From Ifrita kowaldi (taxonomy: Eukaryota > Chordata > Aves > Passeriformes > Cinclosomatidae): 64,000 bases of DNA. The notes under the pieces are model-generated. The model was not told where the DNA came from, ran no database searches, and worked only from the letters and a program-made list of their open reading frames with translations. Every line of letters starts with the position of its first letter. The first letter of the stretch is position 1. Position numbers and translations under genes: made by a program. The stretch is taken from the NCBI GenBank assembly GCA_013398055.1, contig VZRS01002411.1:441529-505528 (forward strand). The letters run 5' to 3'. Shown one piece after another: positions 50,976 to 61,300 of the stretch.

Positions 50976-53910
50976 GTTTTGTCACTGTTGACCTTGAGTG
51001 TGGAGTGTCTCATGCTTTCTGAGGAGGAGGGGCTTGACTATGCTAAGTGAGAATTGGTGTTACAGCCTTGCTGTGATGCTCTTCCACAAAGTAGTTTTGT
51101 ATTACTAACAGCCAGCACTAAGTACCCTTAGATGCTGGCACTCACTCTGCAAGTGTTAAAGAACATATAAAGGTATTAAAGGCTGTTTGTGTGTTGTGGA
51201 GCCAAAGCTGGCATACCACTCATGGTAGGCAGTCAACAGATCTGTGACTTCAATAACTTTGGGGAAAGAGTACCTTTCTACTTGGCATGAGAAGCATCAA
51301 TCTAGCTTCAACTAGCTAGTGAAAATGATGCCATCCTATAGAGAAGGGAATGTTTACATAACCTATATTATAACATCAGTCCTAGATTAAAGTAGCTCTG
51401 CTCTATAAATAGAATTAGGAACATGAAGTCATACAAGTCTGCTATGAGATGTGATCATAGACCACTTCCCTGAGCACTAAAGGAGGGGTGAGCTGTAGCG
51501 TTGTGCTGGTTTGATCACTGCTGCAGGTGTGGGACAGCTGAACTGCAATTCACAAGCAGCACTGCTGAAGTTGTCTTTTACATGAGAAGGAAGTGAGCTA
51601 GAGAAGCTTCCTTAGTCTTCCAAATGTGACATGAAAGTTACCTGTCAAATGCTCTTGTAAGCAGATTCCAGAACACTCTTGGAGCAATCTACTCCAGTGT
51701 TTTGTGCTATTTGGTAGCTACATGTTGGCTTAGACTCAGCTCTGCTACTTTTTTCCTTCTTATGACACGTATCTCTGTAAAGAGTATCCTACAAACTTTG
51801 TTGGCAAAGTTAGTAGCTTCTTTTAACTAAGACCATTAACCTCACTTGTGGAAATCTGAATGTAAAAGACTGAACTGACAAGGCAGTGGTGGCTGGCTGG
51901 ATTACACAAAGTACTAGTGATTAGCTACACTGAATAGATAGATGTTTGAATAATTGCTCTTTCCACCTCGTACTTAACTGAGACTGTGCTGATTCTCTCT
52001 AACCGTTGTATTCACAAAACCAAGGACCAAAACTGACAGTCCATTTGCAGCCCAGGGCTGTCACTTTTCAAGATGTTTATGATAATGTAAATAATTTTCA
52101 AATTTCCTTGTCCTTGTTGAATCGCCCCTAAAAGTTGAGTTATTCTTGAAAAGGGGGAAAGAAGGGTTAAATGTATTGAAGTTTTGTTATGTAGGTTTAG
52201 ATACGGAGTCAGTTGTTATTTTTCTTTTCTCAAATGTTGTTTTCTGAGAGAAGCTTCTTTCAGAAATCAAAGTAAATGCCACATCTTAAACTGAAAGATG
52301 ATGACACAATCTCTAGCATTTGCCATGGAAAAAACCCAAAATATTTAAGCTGAAGAGGGAAAAGCTGCATGCTTGATGTCAAAGTATTCCTATTTCCAAA
52401 GTGAGGACTTTGGAGCATTAGTCTCTTAGAATTACAGGGCATTTGCACAGCACTCTGGGGCCTCACCTGGCCTTTAGTCCTTCAAGGCTAGCTAGAGACC
52501 CTAATTCTGATGTAGTGTAACTGGTTCTGCTTCTGTGTAATCTGCAGTAGTGGGAGCAGGACATAGTCTGAGATTAGCTGTACCTAAACCATAGGGATCT
52601 GGGCATTGTTCCCAGCTTGTGAGTATGCTCTGCAGCTGGGCTACGTCTTGCAGGTGGGAGGCTGAGATATGGGTGTGGTCCCATTGCCCTGCCTGCTTTG
52701 CCAGTACGGCTCTGTTTTGTCCTCTAGCCTGGATGGTGTAGGGACTGGGACTACAGCAAACTGCAGGGTGTGACTGCCTGGTTGCCTAGCAGGGTGGATG
52801 CAGTTCATGTTTATTGCTGCTCTGGGACAGCAGCATGAATCTTACTGAAATGAATATTTTGTCATGGGTTCTGTGCAGCACTGGGTTCTACATCTTTAGC
52901 TCATAAACTGAATTGTCACAGAGTGGAGAACCACAATTGCTTTTTCTGCCCTATCAGGTTCTTTTCAGTGTAGAGAGCAGAAAATGGTTGAAAATGTTTA
53001 CAGGGGAGGAAGAATGTATTATAAAGAGTTTGTTGGTTTCTTTCTAAGAATGTGCTGTGCCCTGTGGTAAGTGCATTCTTAAGTGCTCCGAGCTAGTTTG
53101 TATAGAAGATGTTTTGAGGTCTCATAGGCTGTGACTCATCTTGTGTATTTATGGTTTGGCTGTCTTGGAAAACACAGAATGTGAGACCCAGCAGTCTGCA
53201 AATGGAAGAGAGCTGGGGTTAAAACTTTGACCTCTGAAACATGTGAGATTTTTGAGCTTGGAAGTCAACAGAGCTAGGATTTCACTTGTGACCTGTATTC
53301 CGTGACACTGCAAACCAGTGAGCCATCAATACACACAGTATATTTCCACCTGTCATTTTAGCGTGCTTGGTTCTTTGGTTACTCATTGCCATATGAACAA
53401 TACATTTCCCTCCTACTATTGCCAACTTGTTCTGTTGATTGGGAGTTGTTTCCCTCTTTCTTTGGTGTGATTTTGCAGTTAGACACCTTAATAAAACCTC
53501 AGTCTTTTTAATTGAAGCAGTACTTCTGCACTCATCACCTTTTGTTATCTGCATAGTTCACCAATATTAAAAATTGTAATAACTTGCAACAGAATGCACG
53601 TACTGGGGTAGACCTCTGATGCACTTAGTGTTGTATCCTAGAAAAAGCTACGTCACCTTCTTGAGAAAGAAATGTTGGAGCTGGTATTTATTTGGATTAC
53701 AGAAAATTGCTCTATGCAGGATCTCACAAGGCAGGATCACCTAAGCTACTCCTTTAATGTTTGTCTAATCTGTTTTTAAAAACCTCCGATGATGGATACT
53801 CCACAGGATCTAAGGCAATCCATTTTAGTAAAGAATATTTCTATTCCCTGATAAGTAGGGGACAGTGAAAGAAGCTGATAAAGGGCAATGGTTAAAAGAA
53901 CAACAGAAAG
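50976..53910. other. Spacer between the 3' ends of SNX3 and NR2E1
   Basis: About 2.9 kb between two convergent genes. No gene is supported. It holds one likely ancient CR1/L3-like fragment (53690-53850). No CpG island. Confidence 0.8.
53690..53850 (-). mobile_element. Possible ancient CR1/L3-like LINE fragment
   Basis: The segment TTTAAAAACCTCCGATGATG and the following ACTCCACAGG...AAGGCAATCCATTTTAGTAA resemble the conserved 3'-proximal block of old CR1/L3 elements in reverse orientation. Divergence is high. Confidence 0.55.
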
Positions 53911-53930
53911 TAATTTAAATTCAATATATT

Positions 53931-53936
53931 TTTATT
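53931..53936 (-). terminator. NR2E1: NR2E1 distal poly(A) signal
   Basis: The complement reads AATAAA, followed by T-rich sequence (TTACTTTCTGTTGTTCTTTT) on the transcribed side. A proximal alternative lies on the complement of 54262-54267. Confidence 0.6.
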
Positions 53937-54356
53937 CTTTGTAAATACAATGAGTACAACTTTTTTACTTCACAAATCAGTTAATCCACTTTGTACAGGA
54001 AAAGTTTTACTCATTCTATGATAGTCCAAGTGCTGATCTTTCTCAGTGCTAGTTTCTAATAACAAATCAAATTTTGAAAAGTACAGCAGCTATCTTTAAA
54101 TGTTTTTTTTTCTACATTTTTCGTACATCAAATAAGCAGCTTATAACGTTTTTGTGTGTGAGAGGGTATAGGCGAACAAGGCTTCAAAATTAGAACCTGG
54201 AGTTTTCTAAAAAGGCATTGGAGACTTTTGGAAATTGTTAGCATTGTATCAGTCAACAACCTTTATTTCTTTGAAATAAAATTCCTTCCATTGATTTTTT
54301 TATAGTCATTTCATTTCTCTGCACATCTCATCGACAAAGAGTTTGGCCACCGTTGC

Positions 54357-54363
54357 CTTTGGT
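54357..54363 (-). promoter_or_regulatory. miR-9 seed match in the NR2E1 3' UTR
   Basis: In the transcript sense the site reads AACCAAAG, pairing with miR-9 nucleotides 2-9. miR-9 regulation of TLX/NR2E1 through the 3' UTR is established in mammals. Whether this is the same conserved site is inference. Confidence 0.6.
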
Positions 54364-54470
54364 TTCAGCACTGTGCCAACGGGACAGCCAGCAGGTCACT
54401 GAAGCGGTCATCTCCATTGTATTTGGTTTTGCTGTTTTAGTCTTCCTTTCTTGTGTTGTCTCTTTTCAGG

Positions 54471-54510
54471 TGTGTGTGTGTGTGTGTGTGAATGTATGTC
54501 TGTGTGTGTG
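54471..54510 (+). repeat. (TG)n microsatellite in the NR2E1 3' UTR
   Basis: Two TG runs separated by AATGTATGTC. In the NR2E1 transcript it would read as a CA repeat. Confidence 0.9.
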
Positions 54511-54648
54511 GAAGAAGAAGGAGGGAAGGTCGGGGAGGAAATGTATAAAGCTCTTCTGTCTTTGAGATGTTAACCGAACAAATTGTGGTGACATCCGCGT
54601 CAAAGATCACCAGTTCATTTTGTAGGAAGAATGGAGCTGCCGTCATAA

Positions 54649-54850
54649 GCTACCTTTTAATCAGTTCTGAAGGCCACTTCATGATGTATTATAGCAGAAG
54701 TAATGTTTTGGTAACTTGGTCTCAAATGTTGCCTATCGTATTAAAAACATTTTCCCAACATAGGCTACTTTTAAAACAATTCTGAAGGCCACCACATCTT
54801 GTGTTACAACAGAAGCCAAGTTTGGTCACCCGGTTCCAAATACTGAACAA
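54649..54850 (-). repeat. Diverged tandem duplication in the NR2E1 3' UTR
   Basis: Two similar blocks start about 115 bp apart (54649 and 54764). Both run GCTAC-TTTTAA, then TTCTGAAGGCCAC, GT(A/G)TTA, CAGAAG, TTTGGT and CAAAT in the same order, with substitutions. They match over about 85 bp. Confidence 0.8.
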
Positions 54851-55205
54851 ACTAAAGTACCTTCTTTCACATTTTGTCTCAGATCTGCCAGTTAAATGAC
54901 AGAATAGCAGAGTCTTTGTTAACTATGACTGGCATCTGAATTGCCTCCATCCTGTAGTAACAGGAATAGCAGCCAAATTCCAACCACTTTCACTTTTTCT
55001 GTAGAACAAAGCATTCTCTCCATGATCTAAATCACTCTGTTCAGAGCAGCAGAATCATATCTACTGGGGTATTTTTTGTCAATGAGTTTAAGGACTAAAC
55101 ATTCCCAGGCTTATGCTTCCTGTAGATTTTGTTAGTTGAGGCTTATTCTCCATAGATAAAAGTTCTTCTCAAACTGTCCATCCTGATTGTTTATTTTAAG
55201 GTAAT

Positions 55206-55368
55206 TTATATGTCACTGGATTTGTACATATCTGAAAGCAGTCTTGTAATTGGTACATTCCCAATGGTCTTTTTGAAAAACACTTCTTCTATTGTAGATG
55301 GACTAATTGAACGTAAAGCTGGTAAGAGCAATAGAAGTTTTCCAAAACGACAGGGTTGTGTGGGATAC
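55206..55368 (-). CDS. NR2E1: NR2E1 terminal coding exon with stop
   Basis: 163 coding nt, acceptor CTGTCCCCCCAG. It completes the split arginine and encodes YPTQPCRFGKLLLLLPALRS, ISPSTIEEVFFKKTIGNVPI and TRLLSDMYKSSDI, then TAA on the complement of 55206-55208. Confidence 0.97.
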
Positions 55369-58300
55369 CTGGGGGGACAGAGAGAAAAAGAATTTTGTTG
55401 AAGTTTTGAAGTATTTTTTTCAAAGGAAGAACTTTATTTTATAGAAAAAGACCAATATTTACAAAATTGCACAGGTGGTGCTTCCTGTGCCAAAACCCTG
55501 TGTTTTGTACTTGTGTGAGCAAGAAGGTTGACTCCAAGGAAAACTCTCTGTGGCAATCAGTGGAATATAGGACAAGGTTTCTGAGTTTTGTTTAGCTCCT
55601 TTGTTTATTCCCCTAGAGCAGTAGCAATACAGAGACTGGACCTGCTGTGTCCCTCATACAACAATGTTCTCGATGCAGTTCAGGGAAGAGCTTGACTTGT
55701 AATAACTACCTTGTCATTTGAAGTACAGTTTAAAACTGGAAGCTGGATTGTCATGGTAATCACTTTACCCCCTTTTGGTTGGCAGACATATTGAATACCA
55801 ACTGACATTTGTAAGGAAAGTTTTTGTTAAAGAAGCTGTGTTTTTCCCCAGGTAATGTGTTTGTGTATAGGATATTTTCCATCCTTTCTCCCAGCTTTTG
55901 AAGCCAACACAGCATAGGACGTGTATTTCTAGCTGTGCTTATGCTGGCTTTACACACCAGTGATTCTCAAGCTTCTGCTTACAGTGGTCTCCCTACAGGA
56001 AGGTGTAGGTTGTTTGGAGAAACACCCTGCTTCTCCAGACTACCCTCCCTTGCATCCTGTTGAGAGTGACTCCACTGAGATCAAAGGGCTCATACTGCTG
56101 TGACACTGGCAGGAGGGTAAATTCAAGCCTGAGGGTGAAACACACAGGCTGAAAGCCCTCTCCCAATGGAGCCTGAGTGAGAGTCCTGTCAGTGGACTGC
56201 ACCTTTCCCTTGTAAAAAGATATTGCTTACAACATATACTGGGTAGCACAGTATCTAAATACTTCCAGCAACACAGAAATGCTGTGGAAAAGTTGTCATG
56301 TTTGGAAGGGAAGCTGTGGCTATGTATTCCTCCCTGGCTTCTCTCTCCAAGGCTCTGTCTCACTTAGGGTCACCAGGGAGCACTCTTCATGGAAAAGGCC
56401 TTCCCTAAGAACAGGAAGAGGCTGCTATGCAGCAGTTACTCTTTTTGCTCCAAAGCAGCCATAACTGGATGGAATTTGCATTTTTACTTCCATCCCCAGT
56501 GCAGGCCATTCCCTGTAGACTAACAGAACTGTTTCAGAGACTGCTACCATCTAATCTCTGATACTGATAGGACTTCTGCCTGACAGAGCTACTGTGACAG
56601 CAAATCAAAGTTTCAGAAGGAAAAAATGCTGTAAAAGTTCCTCTTCCACTGCTCCATCTCCTACTGTTTTAGTCTCGTGGACCTCCACTGCAACTAAAGG
56701 ACTTTGCTGCGGCACCACAATGGGATTCACAAATTCTGGGGTTTTCATTTCAACCTGAGCACAAACTCAGGGCAGCATCTTGGAAGAGCCACTTAAGTTC
56801 TTTGTGTCCTGATTTCTGTGTCTGCAAAATGGAGGAGATTATATGGTGGAGATCGTGGGTGAAAAGAGCTCATACTGGTCTGAGATGGAATGTTTTGAGC
56901 ATCACTTTTAGTGGTATTTGATTGAATAAAATGTAGAGGAAAATGTAGCCCTCTGAGCTTGAAAGTGTTGCACAGCCACTTCCCACTTCCCAGAGGAAGA
57001 GCTCTCCTTTTAGCACTTTTGTATTTGTTTAAAAACACCAAGGTGCTGGAGCACACCCAAAGAGGAGCAGCAAAGCTGGTAAGGGTCTAGAGCTCAAGTC
57101 CTGATTAAGGGTCTAGAGCAACAGCTGAGGGAGTTGGGGTTGTTTAGTCTGAAGAAAAGGAGGCTCAGGAGAGACTTTATCACTGTCTACCTGAAAGGAA
57201 ATTGTAGTGATGTGGGTTTTGGTCCCTTTTCCCAGTTACAAGCAATAGGACAAGAGGAAATGGCCTCAAGTTGCACCAATGGAGGTTTAGTTTGGCTATT
57301 AGGAAAAACTTCTTTCCCAAAAAGGTTGTCAAGCATTGGAACAGACTGCAAAGGAAAGTGGTGGAGTCACCATCCCTGAAGGTACTTAAAAAATGTGTAG
57401 ATGTGGCACTTGGGAGCATGATTTAATGAAGGACTTGGCAGTGTTAATGGTTGAACTGGATGATTTTAAGGGTCCTTTCCAACATTTTCTATGGTTCTAT
57501 TTTGTCAGGAAATGCCAAGTCCCAGCAGGCTGACAGCCAATGTATACTCTGTAGCAGCCTGGTCCCCATTTCAGTCAGTGCAAATGGCACCTTCCATGCT
57601 ATGAGAGCAGTACTTTACCCCTACACCTGCCAGAAGTATTGACAGAAGACACCACTGACCTGGTATGAATGTAGCTGTTCAGGGTGAGCTGGGCTTCGTC
57701 TTGAAGGGCTGCTATGGCCGCCGCATTTCGGAAGCTCCTCAGTTCAGAACCACTGTGTGTGGGCACTGGAAAGCAGATCAGTTACTAGTTCAGCTTGACT
57801 CTTGGGTGGGTCAAAACAGTTCAGCTAGTGCTATCAATGGAAATTAAATGTTCCCATTAGTTCCCCAGCACTCCGCTGTCAGCCTTTCAAAATGCAGCAA
57901 TGAATTGGAATTCAATACTGGGAAAACTACTGGGTGATACAAAGCTCTGCCTGGTTTAAAACATCATTTTTGCTTTAAAGCAGCAACCTCATAGTTATTA
58001 GACCAGAGGAGCAAGAGATCCTTTCTGCTTACCAGCTTTAAAAGTGACAATGCATTTGAGACAGGCAAATTCAGTAGCATCTAGCCGAAGTTGTCTAAAT
58101 CTAGCCACAACCTCCTGTAAAGCCTGTATTTCTGAAATAATTTTATTCAGCTTCTGGGAATCTGTATTGTCACCGTTCATGCCTGAAACAGAAACAGATG
58201 AGATAAATAATATTAAAGGCATTTGCTTTATTTTATATTGATTTCTGACAAAATCCTCTGTATCAATGTCCTCTCTATTGTCACACTTGTCTATCTGGTT

Positions 58301-61300
58301 CCATGTAAACTGACTATATTGTATGAAAGTTAATATAAAATCTTCTCTTGGATGATAACAAACACAGTAATTTGCATTTAAATGACAATGCAAGCAGTCA
58401 TGAATACAACAAAACAACATTATTTGCATTTAAATATAGATTTATAAATGACAGGTATGCTCTATTGTTCAGTAGGAATTTGTTATTCTTTACATGTTGT
58501 TCTTTTTTCAGTAATGTATTTTTATGGTAATTTTTGTAACAAAGTCATTAAATTGTGCAATTCTTACCAGATACAGCCAGTAGAGTGTTAGCATCAACTG
58601 GAATGGCCCATTGTGCTATTCCTAGAACAAACAGTTCTCTCCAAGCATCTTCCAAAAGCATCAGCTGTCATACAATAGATGTACAATATAACATAGTGTA
58701 TAATTTATAGATTTATAAACAATTTAAATATGTAAATTTCTGTTATTTAAAAAACTACTTTAAATGCCTGTCATGGTATTTCCCCCACAGCATTCATTAG
58801 CTCTTCTCTTAGCCTTTTGAGAAGGTGTCTAGAAATAAGTCTATGCATTGCAGAAAAACACTGAGGGTTGGCTCACTGTGCACCGTGTTGTGGACCAAAA
58901 GGGAGGAGAAAGAGAGAGTGAGAGCTCTTTCCCCAGAGCATTTGCTCACAACATGAACACACTTGCTTTCTCAGCATATTATGGGTCCTCTTCTCCTCTC
59001 CCTCAGCACTTTTATAGCTGTTCTAGGGCAGGTTGGAGGAGTGCTTTCCTCTTGCTCTCTGGGGATTACACTCGTGTCCCTCGGGAAGGCAGAATCTTGT
59101 GAAGAAAAGCCTGGACAACATCCTGCATCAGTGTAGGGAGCACTGCTTTAGAGCACCCATGCACCTTATAACCCCTTCCTTATGAAGCAAGTCTTTAGAT
59201 CTGTCAAGCACCGCATCTGGACACACGCAGAGTTTCTCAGTGTCACCTGTTTTTCTGCTTTTTTGCTTAAAATCACTCAGAAATTCCAGGCCCTAAGAGC
59301 TGATGCCTTTCAGAGATGTGAATATCCAGGCACCTATGCTGACAGCATCACTAGTTCTCTGCAATTTTTGCACACCGCGTGTCTGTATGGAGGATGTGTT
59401 TTCCTCTGTTTTCTCTGAGGCACTGCTTATGATTTCCCTGAAAAGGCAGTGGTGCATCTGAAGAGGAGACAAGACTTCTGGAAATGCAGACTGGCAAAGC
59501 CAGAACAGACATGTTTAAGCTTGAGGGCATCTATGGATTGTTAGCCCAGACCAACTCTTACAAGAGGTTTGGAGGACCTCCGGTTCAGCTGAAGTTCATG
59601 GCCAAAGGGCATGTGGTGGTGCGTACATGTTGCTGGGACCTCATGTCACACAGTAGGGTGGCAGAGGTTTGAAGGGGTGAGAACTGTAGTGGACTCAGGA
59701 GGTATCTTCTAGCAGCTCCATGCAGTGAAAACAGATTGCCCAAAACTCATGCAGAAAAAAAACAAAGCCATCAAACCAAAACCCCCAAACCTGCAATCAT
59801 TAATATTGCTATTGTCCCTGAAACTATCAGCAGCTTAGCTTCTTAGGAAAAGAGGAAAGAGGGTATTTTAAGTATGTAAAGAGTCTGCAAGGAAGAAAAA
59901 AATAAAAAAAGATGCTGTTCCAAGTTAATGATGATTTCCTTGGAATCAGATATGTGAAAGTAGTAGGTGATACAGAAAGCATCAGTACAAGTGAATCCTT
60001 CATCTGTGTGCAAACTCTTAACAATATTGCTGTTCAGAACAGTGTTACTTGTTGCCAGCCACTAGGACACGAGACAATGGGCAGAAACTGATGCACAGGA
60101 AATTCCACCTGAATATGAGGAAAAACTTGTTGACTGTGCACTGAGCACTGGAACAGGTTGCCCAGAGAAGTTGCGGTGTCTCTCTCACTGGAGGTATTCA
60201 AGAACTGCCTGAACACAATCCTGTGCAATGAGCTCTAGGATGACCCAGCTTAAGCAGGGTGGTTGGATCAGATGTGATCCCTTCCAACCTGACCCCTCCT
60301 GTGATTCCATGACTGCAAGTTTCAAACCACCCTGTTCCAATCTGAATGGAAGGAAGAATTCTCAGTCTCTGCTCTCAACTTGTCACTGTAGGGTGATGTC
60401 CGTTTTATGCCTTTTTGCCCTGTGTGCTTTGCAGAACTTCTACGTAACCTAAGGAAATTGTGACGGGAAGGTATTCGTGTCTCTGCATACAGTTGCTGTT
60501 CAAAACACTTACATTGGATTTTACAGTACCAAAAACTGCCCAGATTATTGTCTGAAATGGAGACGAGGAGGAGGTGGTGTGTCTAGGGTGTGATGCCCAT
60601 CTCAGCTTTCTTCTGAGAGCAGATGAATCTGCTCTTAAGTTTCCTAACCACTGCAGCTTGCAAACCCAGTCCCTCCTCTGGATAATCCCACCTGATGGAT
60701 GTGCAGGTGTCTGTATGACATAGGAAATGATTCGCCAGCCTTTCAATTGCTTTTGTAAAACTTTTTTGTCATTCATTCATGCAGATACAATGGTAATGAC
60801 TGGTGGTTCCTGGAAGATATCAATTTCATATTTTCTTTCCCACCAAGTCTTTAAAGTCAGAAGACTTTAGAAATAAGAGACTATTCCAATAGCTAAAGCT
60901 TTCTTCATGCCTATGCATAAGTCTGTAAAACCACCAATTAAAATAATTCATGCTGAAGTCATACTCAGCTCTCCTTCTTCAAAGAAACAACAAATACCAG
61001 GCTTTCTGAACAACTGGGTTTTGCTTCTTAATCAACCCCATCCTTAGTGTGACCTTTTGTTGGTGCCTGCATTGGGCCAACCTGTCTCACAGATAAAGTG
61101 GGCAGGTGTGCAGGCCAGCAGAACTAGAGGCATGACACTTTTTGCTTTGTGGTTTCCAGTTCAAGATGGACTTATCTGTATGAATCTGGGGAAGGGACAC
61201 AGCCCCTGGTTTACCAGAGGTAAATGATGCAGCAATGCTCAGACTTGTGTTTTATCAGCAAATTGGTTTCTATTTATTTCATTGCCTTCAAGATAAAACT

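Larger units (their letters stand above)
53911..55205 (-). other. NR2E1: NR2E1 3' UTR
   Basis: About 1.3 kb downstream of the NR2E1 stop codon, to a distal AATAAA (complement of 53931-53936). It contains a second AATAAA (complement of 54262-54267), a (TG)n tract, a tandem duplication of about 85 bp, and a miR-9 seed match. The outer limit is inferred from the poly(A) signal. Confidence 0.7.

Noticed and set aside
58998..59102. A possible extra NR2E1 exon in the 4.7-kb intron
   Set aside because: NR2E1 protein text is continuous between 63386 and 58664 without it, and no acceptor/donor pair in phase was found.
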